DNA of 64,000 bases from Diphasiastrum complanatum (taxonomy: Eukaryota; Streptophyta; Lycopodiopsida; Lycopodiales; Lycopodiaceae): the NCBI GenBank assembly GCA_029204225.1, contig CM055094.1, positions 7,549,143-7,613,142 of the forward strand, read 5' to 3'. This document shows positions 50,881 through 60,040 of this stretch, piece by piece. The notes under the pieces are model-generated. The model saw only the letters and a list, made by a program, of their open reading frames with translations. It was not told where the DNA came from and made no database searches. The number at the start of each line of letters is the position of its first letter. Within the stretch, counting starts at the first letter, position 1. A program made the position numbers and the translations under genes.

Positions 50881-51056
50881 TTCGGGGGGGGGGGGGGGGG
50901 GGGTGGTAGGGGGAGGAAAATTAATTTTATTTGTTTTTGGGCATGTGGGAGCGAGCGGGGAGGTGCCTGTATTTTTTTTGAAATTTTTTTTTTTTTTAAA
51001 AATGTCGGACGTGTCCACCCCCGGACGCGCCAGGGGTGCGGACCCTATATATATAT

Positions 51057-51623
51057 CAGACATGAGTCCGGGCCAAAGTGGCCGCGTCCGCGTCCGACGC
51101 CTGGACCCAGAGGCGTCCGACCCCCGGACGCGAGGTCGAACGCGTCCTTTTTTTTTTAATTTTTTTTTTTTTTAAAAGCTAGACGCCTCCATGCCCCGGA
51201 CGTGTTCTTGTTAAAAAAAAAAAAAAAAAAAAAAACCCACGGGCCCTGCGGACAGTCCGCAGAACCCGAGAGCAGGCAGAGGGCGGAAGAGGGAGAGTGT
51301 GGGAGAGCATAGAGTGATAGAGAGAGAGAGAGAGATGGTGTTTGTGTGTGTGTGTGTGTGAGAAAATTGTGTGTGAAAATTGTGTGCGTGTGTGTGAAAA
51401 TTGTGTTGATTTGTGTGCATTCAGTTGTGTGTGTGTGGTGATCTGTGTGTGAGAGAGAGAGAGGAAGAGATAGAGAGTGTGAGGAACGTAGAGAGAGAGG
51501 ATTTGTGTGTGTGCACAATGTGTGTGTGTGTGAGTTTAGGATTTAGGTTCAAGGGTGCTTGGGTTTGGGGTTTAGGGTTTAGGGCGGGAGAGAGCTTGGA
51601 TTTCTGTGCTTCTGTGTGTGTGC

Positions 51624-51676
<53 letters not shown>

Positions 51677-54606
51677 CGATGGTTGCTCGTCCCATTTGGG
51701 ATGAGGTGGAGGTTATGCCCGATAAAAAGTGGCGTTGCCCTTTTTGTCGAAAGCAGTTCGCAGGGAACGCCTCTCGGGTTCAAGCACATCTGGGGAGGTT
51801 GCGAGTCCGACCCACGGGGGGACGCTACGGGATCAGCATTTGTATGGTCATCCCCGCTGCGGAGAGGGCTCGCATTATGGAGACATATTTTGAGACAGCT
51901 GCTGAGCCCAACGAGCCGTCCACAGATGTCGCGGACTCTATTTCTATTGGTGCACCCACTGCCACCGACCCTGCCACTGGTACACCCAGCGCCACTGCCC
52001 CCACCGTCGCATCTGCACCCGCCACCGCCGCTGCATCCGCACCTGCCCCCGCCCCCGCCCCCACCACCGCCTCCGCCTCCGCCAGTACTCCCCATGGATC
52101 CACATCCTCCACTGCTGCACCTACGCCTCTGCCATCACCGTCAGATCTGCACGGCCCGTCCACATCCTCTGCTTCCGCACCTGCACCTATGCCACCACCT
52201 CCACATCCGCATCGTCCATCCGCATCCTCCCAGCCATCCACATCCCGAGGCACCAGACAGATGTCCATGCCGGGATCTTTCAGAGAGGGGCAGCACAGAG
52301 AGGCCATTAGGACCATAGCACAGATGTTCTATGACCTGAACCTCCCCTTCATCATGGCATCATCCCGCATCTTTCGAGAGGCTGTCTCGAAAGTTGCAGT
52401 CTGCGGGCCCGGCTACACACCACCCACAGTCGACGCACTACGAGGCCCTTTGCTCCAGGACCGGGTTGCATCAGTCAGAGAGAGACTGGCCGCTTGGGAT
52501 AGATATGGCTGTTCCATCATGGCTGATGGGTGGACTGATCGTCGCAGACGTCCACTCATCAACGTGACTGTTTCCAGTTGTTACAGTTCCATGTTCCTGC
52601 GCAACATCGACGCCTCCGAGACAGGGAGAGTGCATTCGGCCGAGTACATTTACGGCATCATTCGCGCGACGATAGAAGAGGTCGAGCCATAGCGCGTTGT
52701 CCATGTATAATATTCTTTCATTAGTTGCTTGCTCATTTGCTGCTTGATGTTGATACAATAGTTCTGCGTAGTTTTCGATTGATTGCAATGTGTTTCTCGA
52801 GCTGTGAACTGATCGTGTGAACGTATCGCAAAAGGTTGTGACGGACAATGCGTCCAACTGCCGCGGTATGGGGGAGCTTCTTATGGCAGACTACCCCTCC
52901 ATTGTCTGGACTCCATGCGCCGCACACTCACTGGACCTCCTCCTGCATTCCATCAGGCGCCTGCCTTGGGTCAGTGACATTCTCACGAGGGCACTTGCGG
53001 TCGTGGACTTCGTCACACGCAAGCGCCGCATGACGGCACTTTTCCGCACATTCAGCAAGTAACCTGCCACTGACTTTTTGGCTCGTTCAAGATGCTCCTT
53101 TTTTTTTTGCTCGTTTCATGTGTGCCTCTCATTCTTATTGTCAATGCAGGCTCGACTTGAAGAAGCCCGCTCGCACCCGCTTCGCCTACCAGTTCATCAT
53201 GCTTGAGCAGCTACACAAGCTCAAGGGTGAATTGCGGCACATGGCCACTTCGGCAGAGTTCACCGCCATGGACCTGTCCACGACCCCATAGGGCTTGGCC
53301 TCCACGAGATCCTCTTCACGGAGCCTTTCTGGGTGGATATGCAGCAGCTCATGGACGTCATGCGCCCCATCTACTCTGTTCTGAGACTCGTTGATCGCGA
53401 GGGGTGCACGATGGGCCTCATTTACGAGTTCCTGGACCGCATAGGCGAGTCTCTCCAGCGTTCTGAGCTGGACCCTGCCAGGTATAACTTTTTTCCGTCT
53501 CACTATCCTTACTTCCATTTCGCACTCTGTTTCGTCTTGCTGCCGCAACACAATGGTATGTAACTGTTGCCTCCACGTGGTTTGGTCCACAAGTTGGAAC
53601 CTATCAGGCGCTTGTGGCAGCGGCGATGGGATAAGTTTCACCGGCCCATTCACAGTGTGGCCCACATACTGCATCCGTTGTTTCAGAGCGAGAGGCAGTA
53701 CGACGATGCAGAGCTGCGTGCGGACTGGTTCGCATACATCCGCCTCCTCAGCAACGACACTGGGTTCCGCAGCTCGAGGTGTAGAGGCTCGGTTACAGAT
53801 AAACTCTTGATCTATCGCACGCTGTTGTTCGTTCAATTTCCCTGCGCAGGCTCAAGTGTACTCAAGCATATCGTTGCTTAACTGCAGGCACTCTCTGGGG
53901 CTGTTCGGCGAGGACCTTGCACGTGTTCGAGAGAACAAGCTCTTGCCTGTATCATGGTGGGAGAGCTACGGCGCCGGACAGCCAGACCTGAGGACGCTCG
54001 CGCTCCGAGTCCTTTCACAGGTACGTTGTCTTGTCTCATTCATCCAACCAGTTTTCGCATTTTCTCTACAAGGTCGGTACTCACTCAAGTTGTCACCAAT
54101 TAATGCAGGACTGTTCTGCTTGCGTGTGCGAGCGGAACTGGTCAGTGTTCAGCCTTGTTCACACGAACAGCTGGAACTGTCTGACGACGGAGCGGTGCAA
54201 TGACCTGGTGTACTGCAACACCAACACCAGAGTGGTTCGACGCATCACGGAGACCATGAGGGCAGGAGGCGCACACGCCCTACTGCTGCAGGTATATTTC
54301 GTTGCTCTGTCGTTTTGCTTTCGTATTGGTTTGAGCAAAAAAAAAATAATGCCCTCACGGTCGCTTCGGCTATTCTCACGAATGATTGACTTGTGCAAGT
54401 CAATCTCGATGAGTGCCTGGTTGTAGCGGCAGATCACGAGCCAGAGGTTGATCCGGACGATGCTGTTCGGCATGCTCTGCGGGGTGATCCCGAGGATGAT
54501 GCCGATGCCGATGCCGATGAGACCACCACCCTCCCTGCTGACGTTCCATTGCCCTCCTCTGATGATCAGCCCACATATGATTCAGACGAGAGTTTGCGAG
54601 GGAGAC
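51057..54606 (+). mobile_element. hAT family II element, copy 5 (transposase side)
   Basis: Starts CAGACATGAGTCCGGGCC directly after (TA)n that joins it to copy 4. Subterminal GGACGCGTCC/GACGCGTCC palindromes and A/T runs match copy 4's end, so these are the inverted termini of one family. A leader with (GA)n and (TG)n (51310-51670) precedes the transposase. Family II sequence stops at 54606, where inverted CATAG-family sequence begins; a family II-like terminal sequence reappears at 56028-56214. Confidence 0.75.
51679..54606 (+). pseudogene. hAT family II transposase
   Basis: Exon 1 from ATG 51679: BED finger KWRCPFCRKQFAGNASRVQA-H-L, a long Ala/Pro/Ser/Thr linker, MFYDLNLPFIMASSRIFREA, and YGCSIMADGWTDRRRRPLIN. 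It stops at TAG 52690, where V-E-P-Q would be expected. Later exons: VVTDNASNCRGMGELLMADY with W-T-P-C-A-A-H-S-L-D-L (52836-53059), KKPARTRFAYQF and FWVDMQQLMDVMRPIY (53152-53481, frameshifted), RRWDKFHRPIHSVAHILHPL (53585-53780), LPVSWWESYGAG (53889-54020), VCERNWSVFSLVHTNSWN (54109-54290), and an acidic tail DPEDDADADADETT. It has the same exon plan as the CATAG family but about 50 percent diverged. Confidence 0.8.
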
Positions 54607-55979
54607 AGAGGGACACCCATCTGAACATAGTTGGTGGCATTGTCCGTCACCACCGTAACGACATGCTGGGGGCCTATGGACAGGATGGAAGACCTAATGA
54701 CGTCGTACATAAAATCTACAAATATGACTCTCCCCCCTCTACTGCAATCCACGGCTCTGAAAAACTGTGTACCCATGCAGCTGGAGACCAAGATGTTGAG
54801 GATCGGCCTCCTCCTGACATCAGTCCAACCATCGGACATGATGTTGCATCCATATGTGGCCCAGTGGCGGCGTAGAGGCTCCATCTCTCTGGACAAGGAC
54901 TCGACCCTATCTCTCAACATGTGTGTACGGACAATCTCTGAACCAGGGACTCTCCAGCTAGGGCTGACAGACTGTGCAAGGCGGAATGCCCTTCTGAAGG
55001 GCTCAGAATCGGTGATGGCAAAAGGTAGGTTCAGCTCGTAAATCAAACTGGCCACGGCCTGTGTGGCCTCTCTGTCCATGTGCGGCTGATGCGTGCCGCG
55101 AATGGTCTGCTGCACTAGGGCTCTACCTGGTGGGCGACGGGTGGTGGACCTCCAGCACGGTGCACCAACCGTGACAGGAATGGACGATGACGCGACAGGC
55201 TGGGCACTAGTGGATGCATCGGCTGTAGACGTGGAATGGGGAGAGTGGGATGCACTGGCAGGGATGGGTGCAGCAGCATAAGTGGGGTGCACTGGTGGAG
55301 GGGCAAGATCTGGCATGGGATACGAAAACTGCTGGCTAGGGAGATCATCCGGATGGGAAGGGAAAGAAGAAGGGATCTCATCCACATCCTCGAAGGCCTC
55401 GTCAGTAGCATCCTGGGCCTGCTCGGGTGGCGGAGAATCCATGAGAAAATCGTGAACTTGGGGCGTGCGAGCAACAGGACGTGGTGGTGGAACCGCAGTG
55501 GCAACTGGCGGACGTGATGGGACGGGATCCACCGGAATGTGTGCAGATGGGGGTGCATGTGGCGGAACTGTCTGAGGGGGATGAGGGGCAATGGGACGGG
55601 ATGAGGATGGACTCTCTCTCCTCGTGCGTGCCAGCCAAGCAGTTAGCAACTCTGGGTCAGTCACATAAGGAGCGGTGCAAAACCGGAGAACGCCCTCCGA
55701 AATGGTGTTCTCCCCCGCCACGAGCCGCGGCTTGTAGGTGTCCAGTAGTCGCTGCCTGTCAAGGACGGTCATGCTGCCACGAGGGGCAGCATTTAAGGTG
55801 GCACCATTTTTGGCGCGTGCACCGAGCAGGTGGCCTTTAAGGCGAGTGAGGGACTCAGCAAATTCGACGAGGCAGTATCGGCAACGCACGATCTTCTGAC
55901 CGGTCTTGTTGCTCTTGTCGGCAACCCGCCTGACAATGTCTACCTCGTCCCATAGACCGGAAAGGTCAAATTGCACCAT
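54607..55979 (-). CDS. CATAG-family transposase N-terminal half, open 457-codon frame
   Basis: ATG 55979 (MVQFDLSGLWDEVDIVRRVA) through BED finger (C-R-Y-C ... L-T-R-L-K-G-H-L), Pro-rich linker, ELNLPFAITDSEPFRRAFRL, GCNIMSDGWTDVRRRPILNI and VVTVVTDNATNYVQMG without a stop, to the junction at 54607. It is the least damaged exon 1 of the family here and supplies reference codons (for example THQPHMD) for the nonsense changes in copy 1. No CATAG terminus or (TA)n is present at either edge, so it did not arrive as a whole element; it sits inverted inside family II sequence. Confidence 0.8.
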
Positions 55980-56027
55980 TGCGATGGAGAAAACGAGGGA
56001 AAAAATGCAGATGAAGCTAAAGCTGGA

Positions 56028-56214
56028 CACGGGCAATCGGCGTCCAGCGTCCGGACCCAGACGCGTCCAACCCCCGGACACAGGGTCGGAGGCATCCATT
56101 TTATTTTCTATTTTTTTTTTAGTTTTTTAAGCCTAAATACACTAAAAAAAAAATTCATTTAAAAAAAAAAAAAAAGCGAACGCGTCCGGACCCCCGGACG
56201 CACCCCTGGCGCAC
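56028..56214. mobile_element. Family II terminal sequences, MITE-like remnant
   Basis: 56028-56103 matches the family II subterminal block (GTCCGGACCCAGACGCGTCC), followed by A/T runs and, at 56175-56214, a GACCCCCGGACGCACCCCTG block resembling the right end at 51015-51040. The CAGACATGAG terminus itself is missing on the left. It is either the far end of copy 5 or a separate short derivative. Confidence 0.55.
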
Positions 56215-56384
56215 CATAGTACTGCTTTTTGTTTTTTTTTATGGAAGTGCAGATCAAGTAGGAGTCAATGAACAACAAACTGACTCGCATTTGGTTTTGG
56301 CTTGTAAACTGACGGGCATCTTCAGTTGGAGTTGGCAATAAACTGACGCGCATCTGAATTTTTTCAAAAATGGCAGACATTGTC

Positions 56385-56613
56385 CTCATGCGTCCACTTA
56401 CATTGTGCTCTGCATGGCTGACAGCGAGGGGTCCACACTTGGACTGGTGTACGAGCTCATGGATCGGATTGGACAGTTCCTGCAACTGTCCATCTTGCAG
56501 CCGGAGAGGTAAGCAGTACAGTAAAGTATACTTTCTTCAACCCCCAGTATTCATGTGTAGGATGACCGAGCTCAGGGGTATCTGGGAGATGCGGTGGAAC
56601 TCCTTTCAAATGC
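56385..56613 (+). pseudogene. CATAG-family transposase fragment, plus strand
   Basis: Reads the end of exon 1 (STLGLVYELMDRIGQFLQL, L-Q-P-E-R, donor GAGAG|GTAAGC at 56508), a shortened intron and the start of exon 2 (MTELRGIWEMRWNSFQ). It stops at 56613, where the homology flips strand. Confidence 0.75.
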
Positions 56614-58275
56614 ATACCTGCGAAAGGACTCGTAGTGCAAGACGCTGTATGGAGGGATAGGTGTTACCGAACATGGTCCACCATGTAATGGGGAGCTGCC
56701 TCCTCCCTGGATCCTGAGCAGCCGGGTGACCAAATGTGCCCATGTCGAAACCAAATGCAACTAGCTCCTCCATGAGTCTGAACCAATGCGTGGACCCACC
56801 ACCCTGTAGATGTAGGAAAGCCAATCTGCCTCAAGCTCCCTGTCTGCGATCTGTGTCGGAGAGAGGAAGAGGGGATGCAACACGTGTGCAACGTTGTGGA
56901 TACTCCTGTGAAAGTAGTTCCACCGCATCTCCCAGATGAACTTCAGCTCGGTCATCCTGCACATAATAATGGGGGTTGAAGAAAGTACAACGAGATCGAA
57001 GCAAACTACGGAAAGATGTAACATCAACAGAAAAACAAACTAGCAATCATTGAAAAAGATAAATACCAATTACATTACTGTATTGCTTACCTCTCTGGCT
57101 GCAAGATGGGCAACTGCAGGAACTGTCCAATCCGGTCCATGAGCTCATACACCAATCCAAGTGTGGACCCCTCGTTGTCAGCCATGCGGAGCACAATGTA
57201 GAGTGGACGAAGGAGTCCTGACAATGTCTGCGCATCCCTCCAGAACTGGTCACCCCTCACCGTGGACGAAAAGTGCTCCCCATCCTCTATGTGCTGAAAT
57301 GTACTGGCACGCCAAAGATCACTGGCAACCATCTGTAGAAGTTTTGTCTTGCACCTGATAAGACGGTCGATGACCACCAAGTCGAAAGCAAAGCGTGTGG
57401 GGGTTGGCTTCCGGAGGTCTAACTGGCTGAACACCCGGAACATGGCAAGAACATGCCTCTTCCTGGTGACAAAAGTCACTAGGAAGAGGGCCTCACGGAC
57501 GATGGCTCTAACCCAGGGAAATGCACCTATGTCTCCCATGAGAAGGTCTAGCTGCTGCACAACGGGTATGGACAATGTGGGGGAACTCGGCCTCTAGGAG
57601 GACACCCATCTGAACACAATTGGTGGCATTGTCCGTCACCACCGTAACGACATGCTGGGGCGCTATGGACAGGATGGAAGACCTAATGACATCAAACATG
57701 AACTCTGCAGATATGACTCTCCCCCCTGCTACAATCCACGGCCCTCAAAAACTGTGTGCCCATGCAGCTGGAGACCAAAATGTTGAGGATCGGCCTCCTC
57801 CTGACATCAGTCCGCCATCGGACATAATGCTGCAACCGTATGTGGCCCAGTGGCACCGTAGAGGCTCCATCTCTCTAGACAAGGACTCGACCCTATCCCT
57901 TAGCATGTGTGTGCGGACAACCTCTGAACTAGGGACTCTCCATCTAGGGCTAACATGGTGCACCAACTGAAATGGGAATAGATGATGATGCGGCAAGCTC
58001 GGTACTAGCGGATGCATCGGTTGTAGACGTGAATGGGGAGAAAGGGATGTTGCGGCAAAGATGGGTGCAGTAGCATACGTGGGATGCGCTGGAGGGGCAA
58101 CACCAGGACTGGGATATGAAAATTGCTGGCTAGGGACGTCATCCGGATGGGAAGGGAAGGAGGAAGGGATCTCCTATCCTCGAAGGCCTCATCACCAGCA
58201 TCCTGGGCCTGCTCAGGTGGCGGAGAGCCCATGAGGAAATCGTAAACTGGGGTGTGTGAGCAATAGGAGATGGCG
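56614..58275 (-). pseudogene. CATAG-family transposase fragment, minus strand
   Basis: Read on the minus strand: remnants of the Pro-rich linker (from 58275), RVESLSREMEPLRCHWATYG (57870), VVTVVTDNATNCVQMG (57640), then an open frame 57575-57087 with LDLLMGDIGAFPWVRAIVRE, RRVL-type sequence and GSTLGLVYELMDRIGQFLQL. Exon 2 follows (MTELKFIWEMRWNYFHRSIH at 56955; PITWWTMFGNTYPSIQRL near 56670), ending at the exon 2 donor. It shares the segment of 56385-56613 in inverted orientation. Confidence 0.8.
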
Positions 58276-58494
58276 GTCCTTATCCTCACTCATCATCCAT
58301 GATTTTGGACCCAACTAGCATTAAGATTGATAATTACTTGCAATAGCTCATGACCTTATAAGAGCTTCCCTCAATATGCACTTGTTTAACAGTCTGCTAC
58401 TGATAAAGTGATACTTTCATAGTTCTCCTAAAAAAAATTTCGGGAAAAAGCAAAAAGTTTCAAATTACACACACACACACTTATATATCAAAGA

Positions 58495-58735
58495 TGCACT
58501 AAAGATTCTAGAACGCATTCCTAAACACGTTCTGGGTTTCTTGAAATGTTGTCCCAAAACATTTTTTTTTTTTTTTTGCAATATGGGTCTCAAAAAACAA
58601 GAAACGTTATCGGGGATCTGATGGTGATTTTTCGAAAACAAAAAAAAGATTAACACTACAGGGAACCTATTTTTGTCAAATACTATTAATTGTATCAACC
58701 CAACTTTTGCTCGATATTGAGCACATTTTTTTTGC
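58495..58735. repeat. Dispersed repeat related to 31185-31375
   Basis: Shared order of words: GAACGC-rich part, then GTCAAATACTATTAATTGTATC (here) versus GTCAGATACTATTGACTGTATC, then GCT(C/G)GATATTG. No coding potential; family unknown. Confidence 0.5.
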
Positions 58736-59059
58736 TGGATATTTGCAAATTCTTTTGCTTTTTATAATAAAAAAAACAGTATATATGATAACATATACGA
58801 TATATATAATATATATATCACATTAAAACAATGACATTAAAACCCTCCATAGCAGTTCTTCGTATTAAACCCCTGCCAACACAAAAAAATGGCTGCTCCT
58901 TTCTTTCTTTATTTCTTGTTCCTAATCCTTTGTGTCACGTCTTTTCAATGAATAATGACCTGGTTAGAAAGTTTTTCCTACAAAGACCGTAAAATCATTT
59001 TTCAAATTTTTAAAAAGGAAATGGTGGTGCCTCACAGAATGTAATCTGTGGGGCAAATT

Positions 59060-59165
59060 TTTTTATGACAAATTTTTTGTGCAAGCACCTTTCGGCGTTC
59101 GGAAGGTGCACGTAAAACAATTTGTCATAATTTTACACGCACCTTCCACCCTGAAGGTGCATGTA
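59060..59165. repeat. Imperfect inverted repeat with ACCTTCC motifs
   Basis: TGACAAATTTTTTGTGCAAG, GCACCTT and GGAAGGTGCACGTAAAACAA pair imperfectly with TTGTCATAATTTTACACGCA and CACCTTCCACC. It adjoins the perfect hairpin at 59223 and shares the AAGGTGCA/TGCACCTT words. Confidence 0.6.
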
Positions 59166-59222
59166 AAAAAAATTTACCTCAAAAAAAAAAGAAAAAAAAT
59201 GTGAAAAATGAATTCATGCGGC

Positions 59223-59303
59223 GGAAGGGCCGGCTCCAAGGCCCTTCCGCCCGGGAAGGTGATGCACCTTCCCGGGCGGAAGGGCCTTGGAGCCGGCCCT
59301 TCC
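59223..59303. repeat. Perfect 39-bp inverted repeat with 3-nt loop
   Basis: Arm 59223-59261 begins GGAAGGGCCGGCTCCAAGGC and ends GGGAAGGTG; loop ATG; arm 59265-59303 is its exact reverse complement. It is GC-rich (about 70 percent) inside a very AT-rich intron, 340 bp downstream of exon 1. The RNA from either strand would form an uninterrupted 39-bp hairpin. It could be a foldback transposon core or a small-RNA source. The absence of mismatches argues for recent origin or active correction. Confidence 0.9.
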
Positions 59304-59640
59304 CTCCCCCATAATGACACATGCCCTTTTTGCTTTGTATTTGAAAAGCACCTCAAATACTAAACTATACGTTTGCTTCCCCCACATTAAATCCTCCCAT
59401 CGAAATGCCCATGTGGACATCCATTTAGAAATTGATGCCTAGCACTTGGGCCTTCAACTGGAAGAAAGGTATTATTTGCGCATGGTGAATGCCTAGGTTT
59501 GGATTTTATGTGTTTTGGGCCTCCCGCCCTTGAGCAGGGACTCTGAAAGACTTAAAGTAGTCCTCCTGAGAATCGAATGGAGAGAGTGTGAAGCGTGTAA
59601 TGGCAATTGGAGCTTTGAAATTGCAGTAGGAGATACGAAC

Positions 59641-59876
59641 CTGGAAGAGTAGGACACCTGAGAGTTCCCAGACTGGCGACGCGATCGGTAAGATGATGCT
59701 TGAGAGCCCGCCGCTGCTGCATCAGCTCTTGCCTTTGCCAGATTGAAGTCATCCCCAAGATTTAAGCCCAATGGCAAGGCCAGCCCGTACACGGAAGGGC
59801 GAGCAGAAGACACCGAAGATCTGGCAATGGATTCCCGGTGTTTGAACACAGACGCCCGCATTGTTCCAGCAGCCAT
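59641..59876 (-). CDS. DNAI4: DNAI4-like exon 1 (start codon)
   Basis: ATG at 59876 (MAAGTMRASVFKHRESIARS), then SVYGLALPLGLNLGDDFNLA and AAAAGSQASSYRSRRQSGNS, ending at donor CAG|GTTCGT in phase 2, which joins exon 2 in frame. Ser/Arg-rich and probably disordered, as is usual for the N-terminus of this protein. The ATG is the first in frame after the GA-rich leader. The assignment to this gene rests on phase, composition and strand, since exon 1 carries no diagnostic motif by itself. Confidence 0.65.
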
Positions 59877-59904
59877 CTTCGATCAAACCTCCCAACACAA
59901 AATA

Positions 59905-59948
<44 letters not shown>

Positions 59949-60040
59949 AGAAGAGGGCATACTGAACTGTTATTTGGCACCCTCTACAATTGCCACATGT
60001 TATAGCTCCAACCAACAAGCACCGCCCACGTGTCCAATTC
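59877..60040 (-). promoter_or_regulatory. Leader and proximal promoter of the DNAI4-like gene
   Basis: On the minus strand a (GA)18 tract (59909-59945) lies 33-69 nt upstream of the ATG, typical of plant GA-rich leaders. A CACGTG G-box core sits at 60027-60032, about 150 bp upstream. No clear TATA box is seen. Functional roles are inferred. Confidence 0.5.

Larger units (their letters stand above)
48161..51046. mobile_element. hAT family II element, copy 4 (ORF2-side end, LINE-disrupted)
   Basis: Begins CAGACATGAGGGTCCGGGCC in an AT-rich/TA context. Subterminal sequence carries several GGACGCGTCC palindromes, then T- and A-runs and a (GA)n leader (48372-48442). Shortly after this, at 48500-48525, comes GTCGAGATGCCAGGGCGCAC, which resembles the start of ORF2 in copy 1 (GATCGAGATGGCAGAGCGCA); the rest of ORF2 is missing. 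A LINE occupies 48705-50100. A GC-rich right end (51000-51046, CCCCCGGACGCGCCAGGGGT) leads into TA repeats and the next family II element. Confidence 0.6.
5482..59876 (-). other. DNAI4: Axonemal dynein intermediate chain gene (DNAI4/WDR78/IC138-like), 8 exons, 3' end outside the window
   Basis: Eight minus-strand exons (59876-59641, 39240-39147, 38886-38717, 38511-38312, 37958-37822, 37599-37486, 37404-37201, 5970-5482) splice into one uninterrupted 548-codon frame with matching phases at all seven junctions. Family landmarks are VFDENGKDVTPKPL (exon 3), LKETDTFVLLDL (exon 5), VNSWDISDSY (exon 7) and AERALVQNTFHNK (exon 8). These are the conserved N-terminal blocks of the I1/f inner-arm dynein intermediate chain IC138 (WDR78/DNAI4), which docks and regulates the inner-arm dynein of motile flagella. 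The WD40 propeller should follow but is beyond the left edge. Introns 1 (20.4 kb) and 7 (31.2 kb) are transposon-filled. The family call rests on remembered motifs, not a search. Confidence 0.75.

Noticed and set aside
51421-52095. Gly/Ser/Cys-rich minus-strand frame of 224 codons
   Set aside because: It is the antisense shadow of the Ala/Pro-rich linker and leader of the family II transposase.
59174-59420. Short minus-strand frames across the hairpin
   Set aside because: They are produced by the palindromic GC-rich arms and lack any recognisable protein feature.
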